A stretch of DNA of 64,000 bases from Balamuthia mandrillaris (GCA_031835245.1 JAVKOQ010000039.1:62001-126000), one strand, 5' to 3'. Counted from the first letter of the stretch, positions 40,420-53,654 are shown. Program-made: numbers and translations. The notes: generated from the letters alone by a model not told the origin.

Positions 40420-42857
40420 ATGACGGGCCTTCCACCGAGGGACACACTGTTCAGCCTGCGGATAGTGAGCATGGACTACTACATGGCCAAACCGGTGGAA
40501 GGCTTGGATATCGCCTACTCCTCCTTCAACGGCTGTGCCGTCCACCGAGCGCCAGTCTTGCGGATCTTTGGCTCGACCCCCGCTGGACAGAAAGCCTGCC
40601 TCCATTTGCACAAGGTTCCATCATCTGCACTTTCTTCTTCCTTGCTCTCGCTATTTTCCTTGTTCCATTTCCCCTCCAACAAAACAGACTAACAAAAACT
40701 CAAAGACCTTTCCTTACTTTTATGTTCCTATCGACGGCGACATCTCTTTGGAACAAGAGCAAGGTCTGCATGCACGCTTTTCTCTTTTTTTTTCCCACTC
40801 TTTTCGGTTTCATCTTTCTCCTTCTTCCCTTCTCTTTTTGTCTTCACTCTTCTGCCTTCACTTCTTTGTTTCGCTTCGTCGTTCTCTTTTCTCTTCTCTC
40901 ATCTCTCATCTCTCTTCTCTCATCTCTCATCGCTCATCTCTCATCTCTCATCTCTCATCTCTCTTCTCTCTTCTCTCTTTCTTTCGTTGATGCTGAAAGA
41001 AATTATGGTGTAAAAACAAGTGGATGCCTTTGTACATAAGCTTGCGGTGAGCATAGACAGAGCGATGGACTTGGCGTTGGGCTCCAGGCAGTACACGCAA
41101 GGACAGCACGTGTTTAGCATCTCTGTGGTGCGAGGCAAGCCCTTTTACGGCTTCCATGTCAGTCATACAATCTTCCTCAAGATATTTCTCTACAATCCCA
41201 AGTATCTCAGTCGGGTGGTGCGGCTACTCCGTAGCGGAGCCATCATGGGAAGAGTATTCCAGCCTTACGAGGTATGTTGCATCTTCTTCTTTCTTCTTCT
41301 TTTTTACTGGTATCTTCGTTATCCTCTTTACTTAAGTGTTTGCACATTCTCTTCATCGTTGTCCTCTCTTCTTCGTTTGGTTTGTTTGACTAGTTTTTCG
41401 CTTGCTTTTCATTTACCAATTAGTTTGACAGACTTTAAAAAATTGCTCTATCACTCCTATTAGGCGCACATTCCGTATCAATTACAAGTCTTTTTGGACA
41501 ACAATCTCTACGGCATGGGCTTTATCAACCTCTCTGATGTCCGTTTTCGGTTACCGCTGCCCAGGAGCAAGACACTTTCTTGGGATGGTGCTGTAGAATA
41601 CGATGATAGCAGTCGTTCTTCCGCTTCTCCTTCTTTTCCTACAGGTGATTTCTCATCCTCCTCTTTCTTCTTGCTTCTTCCTTCCTTCTTTCTTGCTTCC
41701 TTTCCATGTGGAACTGATGTTAAACAAATATCAATGAATCAGGAATTGGTGGCGGCTATAACGTCTTGACAAAACTATGGCTATCAAGCAACGTCGATGT
41801 TCGGCACATTTGCCAACATGTACAAAAACAGAGCACGTGCGAATTGGAGGTAGATGCCTCCATGGAAGACGTCATGAATAGAAAAGAACTCTTAAGTCCA
41901 CCCATAGACTTGGCATTCCACCAAGACAGTAAACTTGTTCGTTCTTTGGCTTGTATGTGGGAGGTACCTTTCTTTTCTTTCTGTAGTCTCTACCGAAGTT
42001 GTTCACACACTACAAATAGGAAAATGAACAACGTAAGATGGAAGAACGAGCAGCAAGACCAAAGAATGAGGACACGCCTCCCTACGTCTCTCCCGAACGG
42101 GCCATTGCGCTTCCAGAGACGCCTCTCCAAATAAAGGAAGCCATTCAAAAAATCATCAGCCAAGAGAGACCCTTGGCGCCCCAAAGCAACAACACCTCCA
42201 GCAGCAGTGGCAACACCACTTCTAGCAGTACCAGCGCTAGCGAACTCTCTAAGCCAAACAACAATACACATGGTCTTTCGTCCGGTATGCCGAGTTGTTC
42301 AACAAACCGTCAACCACAAAGCGTTACGGAGTTAGAATCTCTCTTTGGCAAACTGACGCCGTCTCTTCTCTCCGCTGCCACTGCTTCTAAATCTACTGCC
42401 TCTTCTTCTGCTTCCACTGGTCAGAGTTTTGCCTATTTGGACTATCTTCCTTTGTCGAATGATGCTGAGGTTGTCTTGGAAAAGACTCCTTTTTATGGAT
42501 TGGGCAAGAACAAGGAACGTGGCGGAGGTACTGCAGCTTCCACGGCAACGCTCCAACCACCAACTCCACAGGAAGATTTCTCCACTGCAGCGGAACGGAT
42601 TGAACAAAAGGAGAACACCTACATCACTTTTTCACAGCAACACAACTCTTTCATCTGCACTCCTCTTCCTGGCCCTGAGATCAACGAAGAGCTCGTTCTC
42701 TCGCAGGCTTCGGATGTTGAGGCAGGTGACATTCTCGACTGGATGCAAGACCATTCTGACTTTTCGGATCATGATGACGATGACGAAGATGAGGAATCAA
42801 GCTCACAACAAGAATGCAACGATATCTTGTTAGTTTCGCTACTCATCCCACCCATCC

Positions 42858-42892
<35 letters not shown>

Positions 42893-45800
42893 ATGAATTC
42901 TCTTCTAATATCAAATTTCTACCACAAAGGGAAGCATCACAGACACTCAACTCCAAGTTTGGAGTTGAGTTGTTGGCAAAGTCAGCTGCTTTGTTAAAAG
43001 AAGCTCAAGAGAACGCCAAAGCCGCACGTAGAGTTTACGAAGAAGAAATGGAGCTGTCTTCTTTGTCCCTTGGCAGCTCCAATCAACAGAGCAACAAGCT
43101 TTTGGGAGAACAAACCAATCAACGCAAAGAAAAAGAAAAGGAGAAAGATATGAATCAAGTGGAAATGAACGACTCTTTCATAGAGTGGCTTCAGAACATT
43201 CCACAATTCGATGGAACCGGCGATGATGATGACTCTTCTTCTCCACCACATCTTCACCAAGTTCCACCAACCAACTATCGTAGTACCAAAGGGCTAAAGA
43301 CCATGGGAGTGGATGCACCCAAGCGAAGCGAGATAAGAACACCACCTACAGTGAAGCATAAGTCTGAGCTTACCAAACTTAGCCGGTATTGCTCCATCTT
43401 CCACGGTAAACCTTCATCTACGAAAACAACAAACGATCAGGAAGGCGAAGGAGGCGGAGGCAAAGGCGATAGATCCTCCAAAAGAGGAGCCAATGATAGA
43501 GTAAAATCAAAGTCAAAGAAGCACTCCAAGAGGCATCCATCAGAAGGGGATAAGCGAAGACATTCTTCCACTCGAAAATCTGGCACTGATGATGTCGGTG
43601 ATGAGCTTAGAGAGAGAGACAAACGGTCGTCTCATTCGAAGCGTCGGTCTCGATCTCATCCTCGTCCATCAGCAAAAGATTCTGCGCAGTCATCCAAGAA
43701 ACATCGCTCTCGCTCGCGAGAAAAAACTTCCAAAAAAGCCAGACGAGAGCCGAGCATTCCTCGTCGCACCAACATTCTCTCTATCCGTAAAGATCCTCCT
43801 CTACCTCCTCCTCAAAACAAAAACGAAACAGCAAATCTATCATTGATACCGCAACAAACAAGCCACGTTGAATCAAACCATCAAACAAATGTCGCAAACA
43901 ATAACGACGCTACCAACAAAGAGGAAGATGACATGCAAATCGTTATCGCGCCTGCTTCCGTTCAGCAAGGCGCTCTGATGACTCTTGCTCCATCCACACC
44001 ACCCTTGCACAGAACGTATCATCGTGATGAGATGGCAACACTGCATCTGGGAGCAGACGAAGAGGCTCTTTCGTTCATACCTCAAAGCATTCTAACTTCC
44101 GATGGATCTGCTGCGGGTCCAAAGCGGGTTCCTGAATCGCCTCTATCTCGCGTCATACCAACCTTCGAAAGGGGAACTCGAGATTTACTTCGCCCGCCAC
44201 CCACGCGGCAAATGGCTTTGTTCCAGGAAGCAACCAACACTCCTCACCTTACATCGTCTTCTCCTTCTTCTTCGGCTTCCTCATCTTCATCCTCCGCCGG
44301 TGTCGTCGTAGTTGTGGAGCGTTCGCCTCCAAAACCACCGCCTCCATCCTCGGCCTCGCTTGTCAAATCTTCCTTAGCAGACACAGTGATTGTGCCAGAA
44401 ACGCAACAGGATGTGTCATCTGTTGCTGGTGTCGACCTCTTACACCCTTCCTCTATCGTCAGGGCGGAAGAACCGATGGAAGTAGGCGCACAAGCAGAAT
44501 TCCAAGCTCAGAGTAAGACGCTTCAACAACAGAAGCGGAAGCGCGATGCGGAAGTTACTACTAACTCAACGACCACTGCGAGACAGCAACAACCACACAA
44601 GTCTAAACAACAAAAGAAACAGAAACCAGAAACGCAAACCGAAACTAACAACAAAGAACGGCAAAAGAAAAACGAAAGAGAAGAAGCAAATCTACAACGA
44701 ACCGAAAGATACGAGAGGGATGAACGTCAACAGGTTGAACGAGTGGTGGCAGCAACTCCAGAACAACACCAAACATCAGTTGTTATGACAGAGAGACCTC
44801 CTCCACACCCCAACTTGATCGTGTTGGAATCGCCACCAGACTCTCCTCTGCCACATTGGGAATATCACGATGATGTCAGTATCACCCCCGAAACAATGCA
44901 TCGAAACGAGATGAATCTCAAAGAAGGTCTTGGTCACCGCGACGACCACTCCACTTTCGCATTGTGGAGTGCTCGTGCTTCACCATCGGTGGTGGACTTT
45001 ATTCCTCAAAAAAGGGGCAAACTGCAGCCTCTGATTCGACCTTCCACTGCGACTGAGTTGCTCCGCTTCTCTTCTCCCGGTGTTGTTGGCCTTCCCGCTA
45101 TGACTTCATCCTCCTTTGTTCTCAACAAAGAGCCGCTGCATGTTGTAAAAACGATGGTGATAGATGAAGCAGATCCTCTTCTTCATCCTACTTTGACGGC
45201 TAGACCAAAACGCGACGCTATGGAAGATAGCCATAAGAAGGATGAGCACCGTGAAAGTGAAAGCTCGCTTGGTAACGATGCTTCCTTACGTTTCTCTCCC
45301 GTCTACCTTTCTTCGGCACCCATCACTGGGGTTGAAAACGCCAGTTCATCTTTTGAGGAGAAAACACCGCCTACCCCTTTGATGGCTTTGTCGTCCTCAT
45401 CATCGTCTTTGGCAAAGAGATACTCCTTCAAATATAACAAAGAGCCTCCCTCTGCCTCTTCTGTGGAGGACTGGATGCAGCATAGCAAAGGCCCTCTGTT
45501 TGAATATCCCGAACCCTTCTATTCCAATGCAAAGGACGCACCACAAACAGCAAAGGTAAAGTTCAAGATCACGCTCTTCTGTTTGTTTTATCACCAATTC
45601 ATTTTTCGTAACCAAGGTATTTGCGGGTGTGGCTTTCCGGGTTCCCACTGTGGATCTATCCTCTGTACAAGAGTTTGATACAAGGCAAATCCGAACTATT
45701 GCAGGGCGTCAGCATAAGAACCTCAAGTCATTTCTTGCAATTGCCACAGTGGAAAAAGAGAAGCGACAACAACGGAACCAACACCTCTACACTCCTGCGC

Positions 45801-48800
45801 TTCCTCCTCCTTCACGTGTAGAGGTGGAGAGATGGCTGCTGAAGAATGCACCGCGTCGTTCTCTTGCAGGAACCCTTACGGCGGATGAAGAGCACGCTCT
45901 CGCTGAAGGCACCGTGTATCATCCCCCTCCTCCAAACGCGTCTCACCAGAACAACTCCAAAACAACAAAAACATGGAAATATCTGAAGCCTGTTGAAGGA
46001 CAAAGCGATAAGTTTGTAGCTATCCCTGCCGCAACAACAGACTTGGAAAAAGCAGCAACCACAATGTTACCTCCGCCACCGAAACAAGAGGCGTCGCAAA
46101 AAGATGGGAGACGATCAATGGCGACCCCTTCGGTTTTGCCAGAGGATCAATCACAGCTGGAAGGAGCAACGCCTGCCAACACTGCCGACCGTTTTGGATT
46201 CGCTGTGCCGATGGGATTTGTGCAGCCTCGTCGGCAACAATATGCTGCCCTTAAAAAGAAATCACTGCCTTCTTCTCTGTCCATTCATGGTCAGCAGCAC
46301 GTGCATCTCATTAGTATCGAAGTTCATAGTCTGTATTCCTTCTTTCTTCTTCTCTTTCTGTTGGCACAGAAAACTAAGATGAGCTCTTCTATTCATTTCT
46401 CTCAGCAAATTCAAGGGCCGACCTCAAACCGAATCCTGCTTTTGATTCCATCAATGCAATATTCTACTGCATCCGCGATGATGGCGATTTACTCTACAAG
46501 TACGTTTACGTTGTGTTAGATATGTGTTTGTTGGATGAATATGATAGCTAACGTTTATGCGTTATCGCAGTGACTTGCTGGGTGTGTTAGTTTACAGTCC
46601 TGAAGATTCTTTATTTTCGAACCATGGCTTAGGTAATTTTTTGACTTCTTCACGTTCTTCTCTTTATCCTTCTCTTTATCCTTCTTTTCTGCGTTAACAA
46701 CGCCCGATGAAGACTGCAGAATTGATGTATTCAACGAGGAAGAAGCATTGTTGAACGCGTTTGTTAAGCTGGTACGAAGATTTGATCCCGACATACTGGT
46801 TGGCTACGAAGTACAAGCCCGCTCTCTTGGCTACCTCATAGAACGTGCCAATACTTTAAGTAAGTGTCTCTTCTCTCTCTTTTCTCTCTCTCTCTCTCTG
46901 CTCTTGGCTGTTGTTTGACAAAACAAAACAAAAAGAAATCAATCTTTGCAAAGAACTTTCTAGAATACAGATTAACTCGGGGGAAGACCACTTTGCCAAA
47001 CAACGGGACGATTGGGGATTTACTCATGGCTCCGGTATCAACATAACTGGCCGCATTATCCTGAATGTATGGCGAATCCTTCGTTCAGAGGTAAAACTCA
47101 ACAATTATAGCTTTGAGAATACTGTCTACCACGTCTTACACAAAAGGTTTTATCTAGACTATTTCTCACTCTTCATTCTTCATTCTTCTCATTGATACTG
47201 CATTGTTCATTTCAACAGAGTACCACACTATCCGGACAGCGCATTGACGAACTGGTATAATAATGGCATAGCCACACGGTGGCGAACGTTGCAATACTGG
47301 TTAGAGAGAGTGCAACTGAATTTGCAGATGCTGCATCAGCTCGATATCATCGGAAGAACCAGTGAGTTGGCACGTGTATTTGGGGTTGATTTCTTTTCGG
47401 TGCTCTCTCGTGGTTCTCAGTACAGAGTGGAGTCCATGGTCTTGCGCTTGACCAAGGCACAAAATTACATTCTCATATCGCCCAGCAAAGCTCAGGTATT
47501 AAGCTTCTCTTTCTCTCTTTGATTTCCTGCTTTTCTCACCTCTATTCTTTCTCAATGAAATGAACAGGTGGCACAACAAAATGCCCCAGAATGTCTTCCG
47601 TTGGTGATGGAGCCCATTTCAAAGCTACACACGAGTCCGGTCATCGTGTTGGACTTTCAGTCTCTCTACCCGTCCATTGTCATCGCCTACAACTATTGTT
47701 ATTCCACCTGCCTGGGCCGCGTTACCGATAGCAGCTGTGCCCCAGGAGCCAAGGCCAAAGTTTTTGGAACATCGACCTTGCATTTGCCTGCTGGTCTTTT
47801 GGGATACCTTCAACACCAAATCTTTGGTACTGTTTCGTGTCTTCCTTGTTTATGTTGACTTCCAGAATCTCTCGCTCTTTCTCACATATCCGTTTTGATG
47901 TGTAGTTTCGCCAAATGAAGTGATGTATGTGAAAAAAGAAGTTCGCGAAGGAGTTCTTCCTCGTTTATTGCGAGAGATTCTTGAAACCAGAATCATGATA
48001 AAAGGGGCCATGAAGAAAGCCAAGAAAGATCCGGTAAGCAATCCTTTTCTTTCTTTCTTGCTTTCTCTCTTTCTTGCTTTCTTTCTTTGTCTTTTTTTCA
48101 TTTTCGTTTGAAGATAAACTGATTTTTCTTATGTAACATATAGACCCTCTACAAGAGATTAGATTCACAACAGTTTGGATTAAAGATGATAGCCAACGTG
48201 ACTTATGGATATACCTCTGCAAGCTTCTCAGGGCGTATGCCATGCGTGGAACTGGCGGATAGCATTGTGCAAACCGGAAGAGAAACGTTGGAACGAGCCA
48301 TTCGCATGGTCGAAAGCAATCCTGACTGGAATGCGAGAGTTATTTACGGAGATACTGATAGGTTTGACTTTCCTCCTTATTCTTTCTTTGCTTGTTCGTT
48401 TCTTTTCTTTCGATCCTGTTTTCTTTTTTGCATTTGTTTTCGTTGTCTGAATTTGTTATTCAAAGCATGTTTGTGATGTTGCCCGGAGCCACCAAACAAG
48501 CGGCCTTCCGCATAGGCAAAGAAATAGCAGCGGCAGTGACAGCCAGCAATCCTAAACCCATCAAGCTTCAAATGGAGAAAGTCTACTTCCCTTGTGTTCT
48601 CATGACCAAGAAACGATACTGCGGTTACAAGTACGAGACCGGAGAAGATGGAGAGGAACCTGTCTTTGAGGCCAAAGGCATCGAGACCGTTCGCAGAGAC
48701 ACCTGTCCGGCTGTGTCCAAGTTGCTCGAAAAATCTCTGCGGATAATTCGAGGACCGAGATCTCTCTCGCGTCAAACTGTACTTGCAACGACAGTGGACA

Positions 48801-49602
48801 AAGATCCTGACGGGTAGAGTCTCGCTTCAGGACTTTGTCTTCAGCAAGGAGGTTCGTCTGGGGACGTACAGCTCCAAGACGGCCCCTCCTCCCGCTGCTC
48901 TCGTTTGTACGAAGAAAATGGCGCATGATCCGAGGGCAGAGCCAAGATACGGAGAGCGAGTGCCTTATGTGGTGGTTTGTGGCGGGCCGAAAGCGAGACT
49001 CATTGACATGGTTGTCTCTCCTCATGAGTTCATTCTCAACAGGTTTCGTTTTCTTGGGTCTTTCTGCGTTCATCTTTTATTTCAACTAACGACGCTCAAT
49101 AGGAATGATTATCGCTTGAACTCAGTATATTACATCACAAAACAAATCATACCTGCTCTCGCTCGTGCCTTCAACCTGGTCGGCGCCGATGTTCGTGGTT
49201 GGTACCTCGAAATGCCACGCAGCGTTCGGAACATCAAAACCAGCGTTGGCTATCACCTTCAACAAGACCAACAATCCAACAACCACGCAAACAAAGGAAT
49301 GCGCATCGATCAGTACTATCTCAGCAAACGTTGCGCTGTTTGTGATAAACTCACGCGCCCGAATGCTGCTCTCTGCCCGGACTGTCTTCGGGATGAACAA
49401 AGCTCGGCATTCATCCTGCAAACGCGGATCAGGTTCTTGGAGAGAGAGCATGCTCATCTGTTGAGCTTGTGCATGCATTGCTCCGGCATTCAGGATCCTT
49501 CCTCGATCGCTTGTGACTCTTTGGATTGTGCCGTCTTCTTCGAGCGGACCAAAGTCGGCAAGATGCTACAGTCGCATCACGCTCTTCGCGACTTGTTTTC
49601 AT

Positions 49603-49604
<2 letters not shown>
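40420..49604 (+). CDS. REV3: DNA polymerase zeta catalytic subunit (REV3)
   Basis: Close to twenty exons, roughly 2,500 residues. The N-terminus (FSLRIVSMDYYMAKPVEGLD; RIFGSTPAGQKACLHLHK; TFPYFYVPIDGD; LAVSIDRAMDLALG) is unmistakably REV3. A huge Ser/Arg/Pro-rich middle exon (42930-45555) is typical of the family. Family B polymerase motifs follow: exonuclease-region RRFDPDILVGYEVQARS, palm motif A DFQSLYPSIVIAYNYCYST, motif B LKMIANVTYGYTSASFSGRM, and motif C YGDTDSMFVM (split by an intron). The C-terminal zinc modules have CAVCDKLTRPNAALCPDC and CMHCSGIQDPSSIACDSLDC. Pol zeta performs translesion extension past damaged bases in the nucleus. One oddity: near 48735-48760 the conserved sequence continues in the +1 frame (see findings). 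Confidence 0.93.
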
Positions 49605-49644
<40 letters not shown>

Positions 49645-49738
49645 ACTGTATATTTGTTCATAAGAAAGGTGCTGTAAAGGATGCCGAAAAACATATAATG
49701 AAAGAGAGAGAGAATAGCACGGAGGAATGAGAAAGAAA
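49605..49738. other. Gap between convergent REV3 and phosphatase genes
   Basis: Short intergenic spacer with a (GA)n run (about 49606-49640). It presumably holds both 3' ends. Confidence 0.4.
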
Positions 49739-51322
49739 TCAAGATGAAGTCGAATTTTTACGCCATGATAAGCGATGATGTTTACGGAATGGTCGTTCGT
49801 CTTCTTCCTCCTGCTCTTGTTGTTGCGGTTCCACTTGTTGCCCTCGTCGCAGGGGAGCTGTTGCTTCGGAATCCGAACTTACCGGTGTTGATGAAGAATA
49901 AATTAAGCTCTTTTTGTGTCTTAGCCCTCTGTTATTGTTGCTCTCGGAGGAACTCAATACATCTTCGCTGGACGAAAAGTCCGAGGCCGAGGAACGCGCA
50001 TTCCACGCTTTAGCTCTCTTGATGCGTTTCTTGTTGGCTTTCTTCGTGAATGGGTCCACGTCATTTTGCAGGGAGAGAGAGGCGAGGCTGCTTGATATCT
50101 GGGATAGACCACTCTGTACCAGGTTGCGGCGCAAACTTTCTTGTTCTTCCACCGAAAAGCCGATGGAGAGTAGATATTCCCTGTTAGACGAGGACGGGTG
50201 AGAAAAAAGGAATGAGAAAAACTTGAGATTATAGGAGAAGGAACCTTGGTGAACCCCATATCTCGCTGATAAATTCCAACGTGCTCTCCATAACAGAACG
50301 AGGGGTACCATCAAACTCTTCTGACAGACCCTGTTGAGCATTCTCCTGGCGGACCAAGTGCTGCACTGGATGAAGCAGCTCCTCTGAGATGTGATAGTTA
50401 TGTATTATGTCTTCCTCATCCAGAAAGCATATTGACAATATCATCGCAGCAGCAAAACCCGTTCGGTCCTTTTGGAAAATTATGTAAGCTGCAGTAGCAA
50501 AGACCGAGGGGAGAGAGAGACCAACCTTTCCAGAAGAACAATGAAACATGATAGGATAATTACGCTCATCAGCACATAGACGCAAGAACCGAAGGATCTG
50601 TTCTGGCGCATGGATCAGCATCAGCTTGTTCAGACCAAAGAGGCCAAGGGGATTCATGGCCTCCTTCACGAACACTTCCTTCACGGTCTTGTTCTTGTTG
50701 GCGAGCGAACCCAGCATGGCCCATTTGGTCTTGCTGTCACTGCTCTCCCAGAACAGACCTTTCACTTTGAGCAATGTTGTGAAGAGAGGAATGTGATAGC
50801 GTTTGTAGGGCAGCACTCGTTCCTCCATCTCCTCCGCTCCTTCTGTGCCTGCTGCTTTCTGCAGTGCTCGTTGTTTTATCTTCATTTCTTCATCCTCTGA
50901 CTCAACTTTTGTGTTTTCCTCCTCCTCGTACGCATAATCATCTTCAATTTCCTGTTCTCCCTCTTCCGCTTCTTCTCCTTCAAACGAAGTGATCTCTCCT
51001 TTGATATTATTTCCGTTTTTCTTTTTCTCCTTTTTCTTTCTCTTGTCATCTTTATTTTTACCTTTAGCCTTCTTCTTGTCTTTCTCCTTCTTCTTTATCG
51101 TCGGATAAACAGCTTCCACCAACATATCGTTCGGATCTGCCTCTTTCTCTTCTTTTGTACGAAGATCGATGATGGTACGTATGCCGATCGTGTTCTTCCA
51201 ATATGCTAAAATGAGAGAAGCTTCTCCGGATGTCGCACTTCCTCGTGAGATACACCTTTAAAAAAAACGGGTTAGCGAGGGAGGAGAGGAATGGAGGGGA
51301 GGGAGGGAGGGAGGGAGGGAGG

Positions 51323-51362
<40 letters not shown>

Positions 51363-52135
51363 TTGAGAATGAAAGGAAGAAACACAGGACAAGGACAAGA
51401 CAAGAGCAACAACGACAACAAGAATAGGAACAATACGAACGCGCTACGAAAGATTCTGTTTTCATAGAGAGCGATAGGAGCTGAACGCTCGGTTACGGCA
51501 GTACTTAAATCTCTGAAATTATAAAGCACACCTTTGACCTGATGTTCTGACACTCGTTGAGGTAAGATTGACTTGAACAAAGCTATTTGCTCATCCATCT
51601 TATCTGCTTGAAGACCTCTGTTGCGACGCCATAACACACCGAAGAAAGTTGAGCAACACAAAGAAAAGAAAAAATCAATACGAGACGAAAGTGAAGGAGA
51701 GAAGAAAAAACAGGAGGAAACCGTACGGTTCTTTGCCTTTCTCATAGACAGGGCGTGGAGGGAAAACAAACGCGTCGTTGGTGGTGTGGCCTTGAGCGCT
51801 GCTCACTCGCTCCAATAGCATTTTGTAGTATTCCAGTTGCTCTTGTGTCGTTAAAAACTTGTGAATGGGCACTGCACAAATGGAGTCAGTGAATTGCTTT
51901 GGGACAAAGAAAAATAAACGAGGGGATGAAACATTACCATCCTCCATTTCTTGCACTTCTTTCAGAGCTTGCTGATGGACCAGATACGCTGCTGATGCTC
52001 CTCCACTGCCGATGCCAACCACCGCACCTACCTTTTATGATAAAAGGCATGCCAACAATTGTACGTAAGTTGGCAGAAACAGAAAGCAAGGCAGCCAACG
52101 CAACACATAAGAGAAAAGAGAATGATTGTGAGAGA

Positions 52136-52174
<39 letters not shown>

Positions 52175-53557
52175 CAAACCACACCGCCAACAAGAGCGCC
52201 GAGAGGAATAGTAACAGGAGCAAAAGGACCCCCAAGGAGCCCAACTCCAATGCCAACCCCAGCTCCAGCAAAGCCACCACCAGCTCCAGCCACCGCCATT
52301 TGTTTTCTGGCGATAAGTTTAGCTGGGACGTGTCTGTGTGGTTTCTTGTGTTTCTGTTTTGTGGGTTTGTCGGTCTGTTTGACCACTTGTAGTGCTTCTA
52401 CTTTCTTCGCGTCTTCGTCGTTCGAGTGGTGGTGATGCTTTTTCTTATGTTTCTTCTTTCCGCATTTGGCGGTGCATCCGAATGTTAACGGTTGAGAACG
52501 ACGAAGAGCTGCTATGTTGGCCACGAACCACCTGTTTGAATCCTTTGTGTTGTTTTTATGTTTGGTTTTAGTTGGTTGGGACAAACACAAGCAAGGGAAT
52601 AAGAGCACAATGAAGAGAAGAGAAGAGAAGAGAAGAGAAGAGAAGAGAAGAGAAGAGAAGAGAAGAGAAGAGAAGAGAAGAGAAGAGAAGAGAAGAGAAG
52701 AGAACGACGAAGAGAACGACGAAGAGAACGACGAAGAGAACGACGAAGAGAACGACGAAGAGAACGACGAAGAGAACGACGAAGAGAACGACGAAGAGAA
52801 CGACGAAGAGAAGAGATGAGGAAGTAACCAGGGAGAGAAGGAAGAACGAGAGAACGAGAGAAGTGCACGACAGAACGGGAGAGGCAGACAAGAGAAGCAA
52901 AGAAGGGCGAAGCATAGAGCGAAAAAAGAGAAGCGACAAAGAAGGGAAGCAAAAAACCTGAAAAGTTTTGCCAGAGCGGTGATAGATCCATCCTGCTTTT
53001 CTCAACATCTCTCCCAGCTGAACGGCAGCCTTTTGGTCCACCAGGCGGTTGAGCATGAGCCACTGCACGCAGTTCTTGCCCTTGAAGGAGTTCTCCCACC
53101 GATGCAGCCCCTTGTAGTGGCTCTTGAGAGGCAGCCCGCTCTTCGGGTCGAACAGCTGCAAGGCCAGTCGCTCCAACACGTCAAACGGCGCTACTTCTCC
53201 TTCTTTCTTTTCGTTGCTCTCATCTTTTTCTGCTTGTTCTTTTTTTTCTTCTTCTCGCTGGGCTTCTTCTTCTTCTCCTCCTCCTCCTCCTTCTTCCTTT
53301 GGTTCTTGTTCTTGTTCTTGTTCTTGTTCTTGTTCTTCTTCTTCTTCTTGTTCTTGTTCTTCTTCTTGTTCTTCTTCTTCTTCTTCTTCTTCTTCTTCTT
53401 CTTCTTCTTCTTCTTCTGCTTCTTGTATTTCTTCTGCTGCTGCTGTTGCTTTTTCTTCTTTTATTGAGGCGGAGCGCGGCTCAGCTTCTTCTCCCCCTCC
53501 TTCCTCTTCCTGGTGGACGGCTGCCCACTGGTAGGGTCCCTCCGCTGCTACCTCCAT
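49739..53557 (-). CDS. DEP domain / glycine-zipper / tyrosine phosphatase protein
   Basis: A Glu/Gln-rich leader from ATG 53555-53557 precedes a DEP domain (LFDPKSGLPLKSHYKG; FKGKNCVQWLMLNRLVDQKA; LGEMLRKAGWIYHRSGKTFQ). After a repeat-filled intron comes a His/Lys-rich linker, then a small-residue hydrophobic stretch (GGGFAGAGVGIGVGLLGG; GGVVGAVVGIGSGGASAAYL) that resembles glycine-zipper membrane helices. The rest is a Y_phosphatase3/Siw14-like phosphatase: VLYNFRDLSTAVTE, IGIRTIIDLRTKEEKE, and the active site HCSSGKDRTG joined across an intron (CX5R intact). It ends with EYLLSIGFSVEEQESLRR and a charged tail. It likely dephosphorylates phosphotyrosine, phosphoinositide or inositol pyrophosphate at a membrane. 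A 5' exon beyond 53557 is possible, since TTCAACAG at 53571-53578 (minus strand) is acceptor-like. Confidence 0.8.
51284..51359 (-). repeat. Homopurine (GGGA)n/(GA)n tract in a phosphatase gene intron
   Basis: Plus-strand GGGA units (51299-51328) pass into GA dinucleotides (51328-51358); on the coding strand this is CCCT then CT. Confidence 0.8.
52613..52816 (-). repeat. Composite satellite: (AGAAG)n pentamer followed by a 12-bp unit
   Basis: About 90 bp of AGAAG-type pentamers, then about nine copies of the dodecamer AACGACGAAGAG. It lies in an intron after the DEP exon. The dodecamer keeps the AGAAG-like part and adds AACGACG, so it probably arose from the pentamer array. Confidence 0.9.
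53300..53420 (-). repeat. (GAA)n/(CAA) array encoding Glu/Gln-rich leader of the DEP protein
   Basis: The plus strand is the same TTC/TTG mixture that fills introns elsewhere, but here the coding strand is GAA/CAA and encodes poly-Glu with Gln. It is in frame with the DEP domain. Confidence 0.8.
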
Positions 53558-53623
53558 AGGTTCTATCACCCTGTTGAATTATCCTCGCACTACGCGCGGT
53601 GCGTGTATGTTTGTATGTATTAT

Positions 53624-53626
<3 letters not shown>

Positions 53627-53654
<28 letters not shown>
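53627..53654. repeat. (GT)n microsatellite
   Basis: About 14 GT units; a second, shorter run follows at about 53705-53723. Confidence 0.9.
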
